A stretch of DNA of 64,000 nucleotides from Solen grandis (lineage: Eukaryota; Mollusca; Bivalvia; Adapedonta; Solenidae). Under the pieces are notes generated by a model. It saw only the letters and a list, made by a program, of their open reading frames with translations. It did not search any database and was not told the DNA's origin. The stretch spans positions 67,012,411 through 67,076,410 of the forward strand of contig CM037777.1 of assembly GCA_021229015.1 (NCBI GenBank), in the 5' to 3' direction. The translations under genes were made by a program, and so were the position numbers. Shown here one piece after another: positions 1-11,497 of the stretch (position 1 is its first letter; every line of letters starts with the position of its first letter).

Positions 1-289
1 TACGAGTTGCCGAGCAAGAACTATTTGCATTTTAGCAAAGATCATTATAAATGCAGTACATAGGTGAATCTAGGGTTTACATATTTTTTTAAGTTTACAA
101 GTTCTTCACTAATAACAGATCAAGGATGTCATCCAAACTCTCCAGTTGTTTTTGTTTTCTTTTAAAAGTAACCGTAAATGTCAATCAACAACAACTATAA
201 GTACCAAATATCCGATCCTTATAAGTTAGGTACCATAAAATAAAATAAATACATCTAGTTTAATATTTTCAAAACTGCCAATACATTAT

Positions 290-483
290 TCTGGAAAATC
301 ATTAATTTTCGTTGACATTAAATTTCGTTGATTGTGTACCTAAGGAAATGTCGTGAGACATTTATTCGTGGATCTTTGTTCTAGAAAATGTGAGGCAAGT
401 TTTCGTGGGGATTAATAATCGTGGTGAAACCACCACGAAATCGACGAAAATTAGTGTCCCACGAAAATTAATAATTTCACAGT
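290..483. mobile_element. MITE with long imperfect terminal inverted repeats (family 'TTTTCGTGG')
   Basis: The left end (291-334, containing ATCATTAATTTTCGTTGACA) is the imperfect reverse complement of the right end (~440-482, read inversely ATTATTAATTTTCGTGGGACA). The arms are about 45 bp. There is no coding capacity. A second copy with the same ends lies at 26385-26608. Confidence 0.55.
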
Positions 484-1467
484 AACATGCATTTAATGCT
501 GGATTATGTAGCAGTTTAACTACATATTTCCGGTATGAATAAAATGTAGAAGATATAAAATCATCAACAATTTCATTTATGATTCCATTCACAATAATTA
601 TTATAAAATCAATATCTATGATTTGTTTGTTTTTTAAATTGTTTTCTCTCCCTACTACTTATATTTTATGACCCACACTTTTCTGAAAATCTAAAAATGT
701 ATATAAAAGTACCTGTAAACTAATAATGATGGAGTTCATTTTTTTCTCTAAATAACTGCATGCACGTGTACATGTATTTGCAATATGATCAAATCAGTTT
801 TCTCTTCAATAACTATAATTTAAAGACTTTTACAAACATCTAAATCACAACATTTAAAAGAATTCGTGAATTCAACATCTGAATAAACACTGGATAATTT
901 TATTTGACTACGTCATGAAAATCATATCAAGATATTTCTCTGTGTCTCTCTGGGGAGAACTACGGAATTTTTACATAGTACGTGCAAAAAATGATAGTTT
1001 CGAAACATCAAAGCCATCACGTAATTCATTCCAAATTCAGATGCATGATTGATTAGATTATTTTGTGCGCAGACGAATGCATGCGTCAAATTAAATGTTA
1101 AAAAAATATATATTAATTTATTCAGTAGATAAGAAAACAAAATGAAATCAATGCTATATTTATTTTATGAATTTCGTCAGACTGGAGTTTTATGAGAGAA
1201 AAATGATAAAATTGTAAGTTAGTCGGATGTAGTTTACATATACATTCATGTATTTACTGAATCACTTTGTTAAAATAATGTTGCATTTGTTCGTTTGCTT
1301 CATTTAAAAAATGAAGAGATTACAACAGATTGACTTTTTAAAACTTATTCAATAAGCGACGAAAGCGTGATCCAAGTTGAGTCCGATTTTTTATTGTTAG
1401 CTGAAACCTTACAATAAATGGCATTATATTTACCCACTCAGAAATATACCATATTAATATGGAAGGA
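484..1467. other. No gene seen
   Basis: AT-rich unique-looking sequence. Short open frames on the minus strand have no recognisable domain or splice context. Confidence 0.5.
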
Positions 1468-1723
1468 CCTGGCTCGAGTTCCACCAACAATACTTAGCAC
1501 TAAGTGCCGGTAATACTCTTAAACTTGGTACATAAACATTCCACCGAGCCTGTTTTATGAAATATTCAAGAACATGATTAAGCTGACATGAATTATTGCC
1601 TTAATAATTAACACTATATGTTTAGAAATGAAATATTTGGGTATTTTTTTTATTAGACAAACAAAAATAATGATATCTCCCTTGTGTATATTTTAGCTCT
1701 AAGATTGTTGGTGGAATTCGACC
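1468..1723. mobile_element. Short inverted-repeat element, ~255 bp
   Basis: TTCCACCAACAATACTTAG (1478-1496) is matched in inverse orientation by CTAAGATTGTTGGTGGAA (1698-1715), with one indel. This gives arms of ~25 bp around ~200 bp of AT-rich sequence. It is probably a MITE; no target duplication is clear. Confidence 0.4.
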
Positions 1724-4351
1724 TTAGTTTCACCTGTTAGTAAGCGACAGTGTCTGTTTTTTAATCAGTCACGGTGTTTCTTATCAGATAAATCAAAGAC
1801 CTATTTAACAAAGATTGGCAACTAGTCTTACTCTCACAAATGCCCAATTCTCGCAAAGTCACGTTTTCAAATTTCTCCTTTTACTACTGACAATATGTGA
1901 AAGTAAATTGTATCTTACAAGAGAGCATCACATTTCCATTAAGATGATACATTATGTATCAAAATAAGTCAAGAGATAAAAATGTTTCATGTAAAAAGAA
2001 GAAGAAGAAGAAGAAAAAGAATAATAAAAAAATAAGTACATGCATGATGATAACTATGTAAATGCTACACTGGTTGAAATTTGAATCTTTATTTAAAATA
2101 TTTTTAAAACATATTTGTAAAAATAAATCCAACTGAAAATAACTCCTTGCAGTAGAGAAATTAATAATTTATAATATGGTACATTTTCCTATAGTACAGT
2201 ATGGTACATTTTCCATACTTTTTTGAAAGTTTGCAATACCAGTATTCAATGATCTGCTGTGGACCTAAACAATATTTTCCACTGGCTTTTACATCTCTGT
2301 TTAATATGTCTTGGATTAAATCTTCAGATGGTGTATAAAAGTAGAGACATCATGATCACAACATATGTTACAGATTTTCCCTCAGATTAAATGAGTCGAT
2401 TAGTAATCTCTTTTCACACGAATGCACTAAACAGAGGCGGATCACGGACAGCGTAACCCCGGACCTTTTGGAAAACTAACAGGATTTGATTTCATGTCCT
2501 AGATTTCGGACAAAGAAACCACGCGCGTTGCCAGGATACCATTGTCGCCATGGACCATTTAGCTCGTAAGTGCCGTACCGTTATTGTGTAGATGTGCGTT
2601 CAGCGAAATATTGATGTTATATCTGTATAATTAGAGAGAAGGACCTAAAGATATTTCCCTAGCATATGTATCATTATTTTGTCTCCAATCAGATTCAAGT
2701 CTATAGGAAAAAAGTTAATTGTTTCATATACATGTCATATAATGCTATAATAAACATTACACATAATTCGAAATTAACAAAATCAAGGGTTTGGGGGACC
2801 AGATTTAAAAGACGTGAGTGAAAAAATGGGCTGTGATTCAAAACCTTGCCAGTATTCTCTGGCATGTTTTACACGCATTAGCATCAATTTAAAGCAAACA
2901 TGCAGGGCACCTGTACGTAGATAGTTGACGTCTTGGGCTGGTAAACTTGAAATTTGTTTGTATTGAAATAAGATAACATGAAACAAATTAATGTACATTC
3001 ATATGACATAGAAAAACTTTATCGAAATTTTAGTTGAAAACAGACTCAAGTTGCTGATCCTTATAGAGCCCAACAGAAAAACTAGTCATCAACCTGGCCA
3101 GCAACTCACCCGACCCCGGAGGACACAGCTAGTGTGTGCATCAGATTGAAAGAGAATAAGCTTTATGTACATATATTTGCATTATTATTGAAATACTTAA
3201 TAAAAGCCGATTTATCGAACTAAAAACGTGTCCAATCTATCTGCTCCGTTAAAACATCGAAGAATCAAATGCACGCTGTCCATATGAACGTCATGTGCAT
3301 TTAGTATATTGCATGTGGTTATTTGTGGGTTCAACAATTTATACTGTTTGATACCAACATTTATGTCCTGATGTGTATCTTTCAGAACGATGTTTTTACG
3401 ATATAGGAGTGTATATGTTTACTGTTGGAGTTAACGGTTTTCTGTCCCTTTTCTGGAACACTTGATATATTTTACTACACTGGATATTGGAGATTTACAG
3501 AGTTTATTGCTAGAGGTCATGGATTTTACTAGTCTACATTCTGAAGCGGATGGTTCCAATTTTATTATACCAAAAGGAATTGGTTGGATGCTATTTTGGC
3601 GGTAAAACCCAGGTATCTAAAATAGGTTTTCGGACTACTTACATTTCGCAGCAGTGCGTATTCGTATGCGCGTGTGCACGCTAAATTTAAGTTTTTTTCC
3701 CCTATTATATCGATTATGAAACATGTTTTTATTCCTTATACCAATCCTTTTCAACAAATCCTAGTTTGTTAAGTACGTTACGCCTGAGGACGTTTTAACC
3801 CCCAACCCCAACGTGGATCGAACTTGCTACCGTAGGCAACTTATACTGGACCATGGTACCATATACTGGCATTGTCTGAATTGGCACTAACAGAAGGCGT
3901 GTCCGTAGCTCATTAATATAGGTGTCTGGGCAAGTGACCACGAATAGTTTTCTGATTCTGGTTTGATTGATTTCAGTTATCCCACGTATTTTAACCCACA
4001 ACCTGTGATACTTAAGGGAAATAGCTTTCATTATCAGGATAAAAAAAATGGGTCATGCGTTGTTGAGGAAACGGGAGGGGAGAGTATGACGTCCACACTG
4101 ATAACCTATAAAAAGTGTAAAGGCTATCGTATTAAAATCTGACCCGCAAAAGGAATGCAGGGCAGACCACTGGCACATATATGCCATTTGCCTCCTATAT
4201 ATAATGTATGTCATTTTTCTCCTTTATTTTTATGGTATATGCCAGAAAGAGAGAGAAAAGGATGCAAAATAAAATGCTGTTCAATTATCAGTGGGACAAA
4301 CTGAACATTTTGTTTGAAGAAATGAATATTAATGTACTATAATAAACCTTT
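1724..4351. other. Intergenic, no gene seen
   Basis: Contains a short AAG-rich tract (1994-2020) and a 15-bp direct repeat TATGGTACATTTTCC (2176 and 2201). Around 3800-4000 there is a possible degenerate tRNA-derived repeat on the minus strand (box-B-like GTTCGATCC). No coding signal was found. Confidence 0.4.
1994..2020. repeat. AAG-rich microsatellite
   Basis: A run of AAG units that degenerates into AAAAAG. Confidence 0.8.
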
Positions 4352-5039
4352 TTAAGGGCGTATATCACAATAGCGCCATTTTACTATATAGACAAATTAA
4401 GAAGGGAAATCAAAACTAGCGAACAGTTTAAACTTGGTATGATTATAAAGAATCACACTAGAAACAAATTTATGGAATAAAAATGGGGGTCGCCATGCTA
4501 TTCTTTCAGTTATCTGCCCCTGAAAGTGAGTTTTGAACTTTTTTTTGTCATTTTCAAGGGCAGATAACTCAATATTATGGGCTAGCAACATCTCATTTGA
4601 TTTCAGCTAGATTTTTTGTACTATATCTCCTATCACTTTGTAAAAGTTGTTGAGATTCTATGCAGCAGTTTTTATACTTAAGTCAGAAACGCAAACATAT
4701 AAAAAATATTCTTAATTTTTTTCAAGAAAAATGCAGTATAGTTATTTGCTGAAACATTGTGAGAAATCAATTGGATGGAATTGTTTTAAAATTTGCATAA
4801 TGACTTAGACTGAAACAACAAACAATAATGTGAAATAAAATAAGGTATCGATAGGCTTAATTTTGAGTTATCTGTCCTTGGAAAAGTAGCATGGAGACCA
4901 CCATTTTTTATTCCATAAATTTGTTTCTAGTGTGATTCTCTATAATCATGCCAAGTTTTAAAAAAAATCTGTTCGCTAGTTTTGATTTTCCTCCTTTGTC
5001 TATATAGTAAAATGGCGCAATTATGAAGAACGCTTTTAA
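4352..5039. mobile_element. Foldback element with ~140-bp terminal inverted repeats and TTAA flanks
   Basis: The left arm (from ~4356) contains GCGCCATTTTACTATATAG, then a block ending near the GGGGGTCGCCATG motif at ~4500. The right arm (~4890-5035) is its inverse complement with scattered changes. TTAA stands at both outer ends (4352-4355, 5036-5039), as expected of TTAA-specific cut-and-paste transposons. The interior has no transposase frame, so it is non-autonomous. Confidence 0.7.
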
Positions 5040-6110
5040 ATCGTGCTAATAAGGTTTTGAGACACGAAAATATGCCTGACAAGGATGATTCCTTTATAAC
5101 ACGAACTATCACTGATAATGGTTACCTTACCGATAATGCCCCTACATATCGCTTTGAAACAAAAAGAGCCATAATTCTTACAAAATCATTGCCACAGTTA
5201 TCTGCACTTGTCTGATGGTTGGTCTTATCATGGTACATTATTATTCCAAGTGTGAAGGAATTATCAGAAACAGTAACCAAACATCATTTAATGTGAGAGT
5301 AGGACGGGATGTGACGAGCGTGATTTCTATATAGACCGTACTTCCGTGAAGTGGGGCTATAATGAGGTCCCCAGGTGGCGGGAAAGGTCAAGTGTATTTA
5401 ACAACTATGTCTATTGCCCTGCGACTTATTCTGAAGAGATATTTGAGGCAGTATAATTGATGGAGGACAACGGCGGACACAGAGTGGCCATAATGACTTA
5501 CTCTTGGAACAGTGTATTGAATTATTTTTAAAAATTTAATTAAAAACGGAAGAAAATAGATGTTTTATGACTATTTATTTTGTTTATGTTTGTAACACAT
5601 CGTCCATCTAATAACAGGAGGAGGGTGGCACAATGGAGCCACTGTTTACAGTGAAAATACTGTGGTGAATCATTGCCCTACATACTCCATTTTACACTCA
5701 TTGCGGAGTTACTATCCAGTAAAGGATTTTGAAATCGGGAAATAAAAAGGATAACCATAACTGTGATAATTGTTTTCTCTTCTCCTCCAGTTAACAAGAA
5801 TGTTTACTTACATAACTAATACATTATAGATTATCCTTTTTTTAATTACATTAAGACGGTGGTGTATGTAGAATATCATTGAATAAATTTTGATATTGTT
5901 ATAACATAAACGATATATTTTGATATTACATACATGTATTTGTTTACCTTTAATTCCAATTATTTCAGTATTTATCGTTATTGATAAAAATGAACTGTAA
6001 ATACATGACGTTATGAATTTGTTTAAATTGTTCATTTACATATTATGTTATGCTCTTCAACATTGGCAGAAAATAAGTTTTGTTCTTTTGTTAGATTACC
6101 GTCCCGCCGA
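5040..6110. other. Intergenic, no gene seen
   Basis: AT-rich, with no convincing repeat boundaries or coding frame. Confidence 0.45.
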
Positions 6111-6365
6111 GAGTACTTCAGTAATTTGTAAACCATGTCTACAGGAGACGGATTTAGTGCTGCCACGCTGCATTATCACGCCATAGACATGTGGCTTGAT
6201 ACCACACCTAGTTGCACTATCCTGAAACGGAGACAACCAGTCCTGGGACAACCCTTATATACTGACCGCCAAGCAAGGAAACTATACCAATACTATTTTT
6301 TACGACTTTGATATGTCCCGGCAGAGGATCGAACACAAGAGCCCCCAGGATCACCGGGGCCAGTC
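6111..6365 (-). mobile_element. tRNA-derived SINE, family S2
   Basis: Read on the minus strand it shares body and 3' end with the copies at 24375-24650 and 26015-26255: a TATAAGGGTTG-type block, a GTGCCAG/TGTGGTATCA block and a GGCAGCAC block. A box-B-like GTGTTCGATCC lies near 6330. It stands head to head with the next element. Confidence 0.55.
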
Positions 6366-6387
6366 GGGGAAAATAAAAGAATAATAA

Positions 6388-6615
6388 TGATCTGGCCAAA
6401 TGGTAAAGGCTCCTGTCCCGTTACCAGAAGATTGATAACGGACATAACAAGTTGTTAAATAGAACAGTATATCACACTTTCTTGACCCAAATTTAAGTTC
6501 CTGGACTGGATGGCCCGGTGACAAGATAATGTGACAAGATGTTGTTTGTCGGTGAGGCAGCACAAAATCCGACTCATGTGATGTCTGAAATACCGCTGGT
6601 TGGATGTTAAAGTAA
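6388..6615 (+). mobile_element. tRNA-derived SINE, family S2, 5'-truncated
   Basis: The head CTGGCCAAATGGTAAAGGC resembles box A of a serine/leucine-type tRNA. The body (CTGGACTGG, GATAATGTGAC, GAGGCAGCAC) and the tail (GATGTCTGAAATAC) match the other S2 copies. Its orientation is opposite to the adjacent copy at 6111-6365. Confidence 0.5.
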
Positions 6616-7175
6616 ATCAACAAACAAGTGCACGTTGATTAAATCATTTTATAGTTAAAATAAGTGAATTTTCTCCATTAACTTCATGACATTCACTTTT
6701 AAGGTATAAAGTGATTGTCTGTAAACCACATAACGGTCACCAATCAGTCAATCCTGTAAAGCTGAATGCCATTTTTCATATTCTGTGTACTTTCAGACTA
6801 TGGTAATCATCTAATGGACATGTGCGAGGCAATGTTTCATCTTTCTTAATCGCTATCATACACGTATATATGGCGTGTAAATATAAACCTGAAGGTCACT
6901 TGTTGGACACCGTCCACATTCTTTCTTATTCTTCATGATATCGGTTATAATTTGATATCAATTAGAATGGTGTCAGCCCCTGCGAGAAATTCACGAAACC
7001 ATCAAGAACTTTCTTGAACTAAAATTCTTAAGTTGACCAGTGACATGCAGGACATTTGTCTTGAGTTGTTGTGCTGAAAGTTGCTGCCACAGCACTTTAC
7101 TCATCTAGTGAGAAACTGATTAGTACAGGAAAGGGAAAACCATAATTAATCCCTGGTAAGACCAACAACCTGTAA
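6616..7175. other. Intergenic, no gene seen
   Basis: Nothing supported beyond AT-rich sequence. Confidence 0.45.
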
Positions 7176-7527
7176 GGCTTCCTCATATGAATCTTGGTCT
7201 TCAGTATTGGTTCATCAAGGAACAAAGGCCCACAGTTAAATAACCAGGCTTCCTCATATGAACCCTGGTCTTCAGTACTAGTTCATCAAGGAACAAAGGC
7301 CCACAGTTAAATAACCAGGCTTCCTCATATGAACCCTGGTCTTCAGTACTAGTTCATCAAGGAACACAGGCCCACAGTTAAATAACCAGGCTTCCTCATA
7401 TGAACCCTGGTCTTCAGTACTGGTTCATCAAGGAACAAAGGCCCACAGTTAAATAACCAGGCTTCCTCATATGAACCTTGGTCTTCAGTACTGGTTCATC
7501 AAGGAACAAAGGCCCACAGTTAAATAT
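7176..7527. repeat. 71-bp minisatellite, five copies
   Basis: Units start at 7176, 7247, 7318, 7389 and 7460 (GGCTTCCTCATATGAA...), each exactly 71 bp with a few substitutions. Each contains CAGTACTGGTTCATCAAGG, which resembles the body of a SINE-like element at 32820-32995. It lies ~0.9 kb beyond the 3' end of the first ankyrin-SOCS gene. Confidence 0.92.
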
Positions 7528-8416
7528 AACCTGGATATCTTTACTAAATATATATAACAACTATCATTTATTAAATTGTCTTTAATAAGAGAAATTGCAA
7601 ATGCAACAGATAACGATAAATGAGAACATTATTTTGACAAAGGCATCAAGTTATATTTCAACAAAATGATTAATAATCAAGGAAAGAAACATATGCAACA
7701 GAAGAACATTGCTTTTGAAATATTCCACATTAAATATTTTCACGAACTCCTTCATCAAAACATTCATAAACTTCATTTTTAATGCTTCCCAATCTTAATT
7801 TAATTTTTTCCACTTTCAACAATTCACAAATTTGTAAAGAATAGCTTCAGAGTGTATTATGATGTGACTTTTTGTCTAAAACCTGATCTTGTAATCATAT
7901 TTAAACCACACAAATTACATCCTACATGTCAGTATTATTGCAGCAGTATATATCCTATTCAGGAGAAGAGCTGTCTATGTCATGATACGACTTAATGCCA
8001 CTATTTGTCATATCAAAACTCAAAGCAATCGACAACTAAACAACCGAACACAATAACGACTGATTATTTCAATTAAATTTTGTTTCCTTGGGAGTTTTGG
8101 CCCTTTAGGAGTATAATGAAACATGTAGCATTATCTTATTAAAACAAATAGTAAAAAACAAAACTACTTTGAGGAGAATTTGATATATCAAACTTAGATC
8201 TTAAAGAATTAAAATTGACCACTGGGCTGTATTTACTTTAACTTGAAAAATAGAGAAAGAATTAGACCTAAATTTGTGTATGTCTTTTTGTATATGCTAC
8301 AATAGTAAACTAATTCATGAACAAAAAACAGTTTTAAGGATAATTTATCATTGACATATACGGTAGCATTCTCCATTTCTGTTGACAAGACATATAATGT
8401 TTCCTTTATGGCTAGG
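7528..8416. other. Downstream flank of the ankyrin-SOCS gene
   Basis: Likely 3' untranslated region and flank of the minus-strand gene. A minus-strand AATAAA (TTTATT at ~7567) could be its poly(A) signal, but nothing supports one site over another. Confidence 0.3.
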
Positions 8417-8420
8417 CTAT

Positions 8421-9809
8421 TCATCTTTTAACCTGACAATATCCCCAAACCTCAAAATATCTATCGTATGCTTTGGTAAATATGGAGTCCAGTTCCCCCA
8501 CTGTAGAACTTCTCTTTCCCTTCAAGAGTTTTCGTATTTGTATTCTGCATAAATCCTTTAACGACTTTGGTTGTGTTGACTTTGTTTTCATTTCACTGAT
8601 CAGTCCTTGGACACGATAGTAAAACTCTGGGTCAATGTTGAAATTCCTAACTTCAATTCTTACATACGGTTTTGAATATGCAATATCAAATTCCTTTCCC
8701 TTCAAAACTGCCCCAGCTGCAAGAAGAAGGTTTGACGCCTTAATGTAATGATTGAGCTGTTTATTTGCCTTTCTTACGATTTCATCCGGGTCTACTTCTT
8801 CCATAATCATGCCATGCTTTAAAAAGAAGAAATCTTTAAAAGATTTGTCCTTGAACAAAGCATCACACAGCTGAAATAAAACGGAAACGCCAGTTTGACT
8901 GATGATTCTTACATCTGCTCCGTAATCTAACAAAGTCTGTATTTTATCTAAATCTCCTTTTGAGCATGCATAGTGTAGTGGTGTGTAGCCCAAAACTGAA
9001 CAATTGAGGGGATCGTTCACAACTTTGACCTGTGCATTGACGTCTGCACCCCACTTCAATAAGATTTCTACTGCATCACCATTGGCAAGATGTAATGCTG
9101 TATGGCCATTTGAAAGTGTTTCTTCACTGGCCTTCAAACCCCAGTCAATGAGATATTGTATCATGCGATTACACTCCCCATGGACAGCGTGACACATAAA
9201 TGGTTGGTCTTTGAAATTTGCTCCATACTTTGAACACAAGTCTAGAACCTCAAACCAGTTTTCGTCAACAATGCACTTATTAAAAGCATAAAATAAAGAT
9301 GAACCTCCATCTTTGTTTATGTCCCCTCCATTCTCTAGTATAATTTTGACAATATTTGAGTTTCTCGTAGCATTATAAGCAAACACAGCAATACCCAATG
9401 GGTTCATAGAAGCTACACTAAGCCCCACATCTGCACCGTTTTGTATTAAATATGATACAATCTCTTCATTTCCAGTTTGTATTGCAACCCAAAAAGGTGT
9501 TAAATATGGAAACGTTTCAGGATTGTCATAAACCTGATTAACACCAATATTATCTTTGACAAATTCGGACACAATTTCCAAATTACCTTCTTTTTGCTTT
9601 AATGTAAGATGGAAACAAATGTTTTTGTCATGTTCAGTGGCGTGAGGCAGCAGTTCCCGAACCATTTCAGCTCTCTTCAGCTGACAAGCAAATTGAAGTG
9701 TACCGAACGAATCAAAATTCTTTTTTTTGACACTTTCTGACAAAATCTGTTTGAATTTTCTAATATCAACATTATTCTCTATAGCTCGGTACAGATCATG
9801 TGTTGCCAT
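8421..9809 (-). CDS. Ankyrin-repeat protein with C-terminal SOCS box (ASB-like), altered C-terminus
   Basis: Predicted substrate receptor of a cytosolic Elongin B/C-Cullin-5 ubiquitin ligase. The role is inferred from architecture; the substrate is unknown. Length is 462 residues from the ATG at 9809. About eight ankyrin repeats run from residue ~33 to ~302; the clearest are 104-128 (ending NGADV), 235-259 (GHTALHLA...WGADVNA) and 274-302 (GYTPLHYA...YGADV). A weaker one lies near 353-371. A BC-box follows at 416-425 (SLKDLCRIQI), with the key Leu417, Cys421 and Ile425. I chose the ATG at 9809 over the one at 9824 because its MAT start is shared with the paralogue at 19585-20993, and because a 3' splice site lies 16 nt upstream. 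The expected Cullin-5 box (Leu-Pro core) is absent: an extra T at 8478-8480 relative to the paralogue shifts the last ~20 codons. The ankyrin and BC-box calls are strong; a working ligase is uncertain. Confidence 0.88.
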   Translation of the reverse strand: MATHDLYRAIENNVDIRKFKQILSESVKKKNFDSFGTLQFACQLKRAEMVRELLPHATEHDKNICFHLTLKQKEGNLEIVSEFVKDNIGVNQVYDNPETFPYLTPFWVAIQTGNEEIVSYLIQNGADVGLSVASMNPLGIAVFAYNATRNSNIVKIILENGGDINKDGGSSLFYAFNKCIVDENWFEVLDLCSKYGANFKDQPFMCHAVHGECNRMIQYLIDWGLKASEETLSNGHTALHLANGDAVEILLKWGADVNAQVKVVNDPLNCSVLGYTPLHYACSKGDLDKIQTLLDYGADVRIISQTGVSVLFQLCDALFKDKSFKDFFFLKHGMIMEEVDPDEIVRKANKQLNHYIKASNLLLAAGAVLKGKEFDIAYSKPYVRIEVRNFNIDPEFYYRVQGLISEMKTKSTQPKSLKDLCRIQIRKLLKGKRSSTVGELDSIFTKAYDRYFEVWGYCQVKR

Positions 9810-9845
9810 TGTACGTAGTATCATCCTGAAAACAAAAAGAAAATA
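9810..9845 (-). other. 3' splice acceptor and 5' leader of the ankyrin-SOCS gene
   Basis: On the minus strand a T-rich tract ending TTTTTGTTTTCAG stops at 9826. A 16-nt leader follows (9825-9810), then the ATG at 9809. The paralogue has the same arrangement with an 18-nt leader. The two leaders differ in length by a number that is not a multiple of three, so upstream sequence is probably untranslated and an upstream non-coding exon is expected. The acceptor is read directly from sequence; the intron is inferred. Confidence 0.6.
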
Positions 9846-10749
9846 TATACAGTCAAATTTGTTTTAAACGTTCTGTCAATGGAACAAGAGAAAGTGGCTG
9901 CTTATAACAAAAGTGGTTGCTAAATGAAGGTTAAATATATAAAAAAAATGCTTATTTGGTAAAACATGTATTAAAATTGATTGCTAAATGCAAGCTGACT
10001 GCTTAATACAGGTGGCCGCTGGTTGGTTCAACAGTAGATCACTTGAATCTTATATTGTTTTGAACAGAAATGCTTCTTTCGATACCTTTTCCTTTTTTTT
10101 TTTTCTTTTAATACTGGTAAATAAAGTTTTATCCTTAAAAGGAGAAACTGACCATATGGCTAACGCAAGTTTTCTGTGAAGTCAAATGATGAATTATAAT
10201 AGTATCTTGTCTGAACACATTTAACCAACGCTATGCAATTAAATAGAAGCAGTATGTAGATTCATGGCTGTATTAAATTCATACCATCGAGACTATTCAA
10301 CACAATTTTATGCAACTGATTAGAAATACATGTATTCAGGACTGGGCGTTTTTTCTAAAGAAATTACAGCAAATAATCACTGACACACCCAAAGGGTACA
10401 TGTATTAACAGATACTTTTTACACATAATCTAACGTAAGTTATTTAGTATGGGAACTATCATTAACAGTCACAAGCAAATTGTTTGCTTTGTTATTAAAT
10501 CATTTAAATAATTCTAGAGAAATAATATGTTGCTAATTTACTTTATATTTATCTTAACTAATACACAGTCAAAAAATGCATATTAAATATTAATATGGTA
10601 ATGATATATGTTTATAAAGTAACATTTTTATTGTGTGTGAAATGAGTTTTTGGTCCTTTTATGTGAGGTTATTTACATAGAAATGAAACTTGTGTCTGTG
10701 GTTAGGAAGTGAAATTACATATCTGATAAAGAAACGAAAAAGAAATACA
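9846..10749. other. Probable intron or upstream flank of the first ankyrin-SOCS gene
   Basis: AT-rich. At 9890-10030 there are degenerate repeated phrases (GTGGCTGCTTATAA, GTGGTTGCTAAATG, GTGGCCGCTGG), the remains of a short dispersed repeat. A related phrase occurs at 42570-42620. No coding signal. Confidence 0.4.
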
Positions 10750-11366
10750 AACAAGAGGGCCATTATGTCTCACCTGATTATAAATGAGCAACATATGTTG
10801 GATTTTTCATATTGACCTACTTTTTGACCCCACATGACCCACTTTTGAACTTGTCCAAAATTTTATGGAAACAGACATTCTGACCAAGTTTCATAAAGAT
10901 ATGGCCAAAACTGTGGCCCCTTGAGTGTTAACAAGGTTTTTCTAAGATTTGACCTCATGACCTACTTTTTGACCCACATGACCCAAATTCAATCTTGTCC
11001 AAGATTTTATGGAAACAAACATTCTGACCAAGTTTCATGAAGATAGGGCCAAAAATGTGGCCTCTAATGTGTTAACAAGGTTTTTCTAAGATTTGACCTC
11101 ATGACCTGCAGTTTGACCCCACATGACCCAAATTCAAACTTTTCAAAGATTTTTATGGAAACAAACATTCTGACCAAGTTTTACATGACCCAATTTCGAA
11201 CTCTTCCAAGATTTTATGGAGACAAACATTCTGACCAAGTTTCATGAAAATAAGCCTAAAAATATGGCCTCTAGAGTGTTTACGAGCCAAATTGTTGACG
11301 TCACATGACAGATGAAGGGCTATCACAAAAGCTTACCTAGTGTTAGTTGTGCTCAGGTGAGCTAAA
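10750..11366 (+). mobile_element. Helentron/'pearl'-like non-autonomous element with ~145-bp tandem core
   Basis: Starts AACAAGAGGGCC followed by CTCACCTGA. Ends with the inverse TCAGGTGAG followed by CTAA. The core holds 3-4 tandem units; TGACCTAC or TGACCTGC begins at 10812, 10958 and 11102, and a truncated unit starts near 11183. Subterminal inverted repeats, a tandem core and a CT(A)R(R) 3' end are features of HINE/DINE-1 type elements and of bivalve 'pearl' elements. That assignment is inference. Confidence 0.6.
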
Positions 11367-11497
11367 AAGAACTTCCTTTTTGGGACAAACTCACGGACAG
11401 ACGCACCAACTGACCAACCGACAGAGTGACTATATACAGTAGTATACCCCCTCAAACACTGGTTTGGGTTTGATAAATAGACACTAAACAGACATTT

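Noticed and set aside
7176..7527. CRISPR-like array
   Set aside because: The units are adjacent with no unique spacers, and the genome is eukaryotic. It is a simple minisatellite.
9004..9192. Plus-strand frame inside the first ankyrin-SOCS gene
   Set aside because: Antisense shadow of the ankyrin coding sequence.
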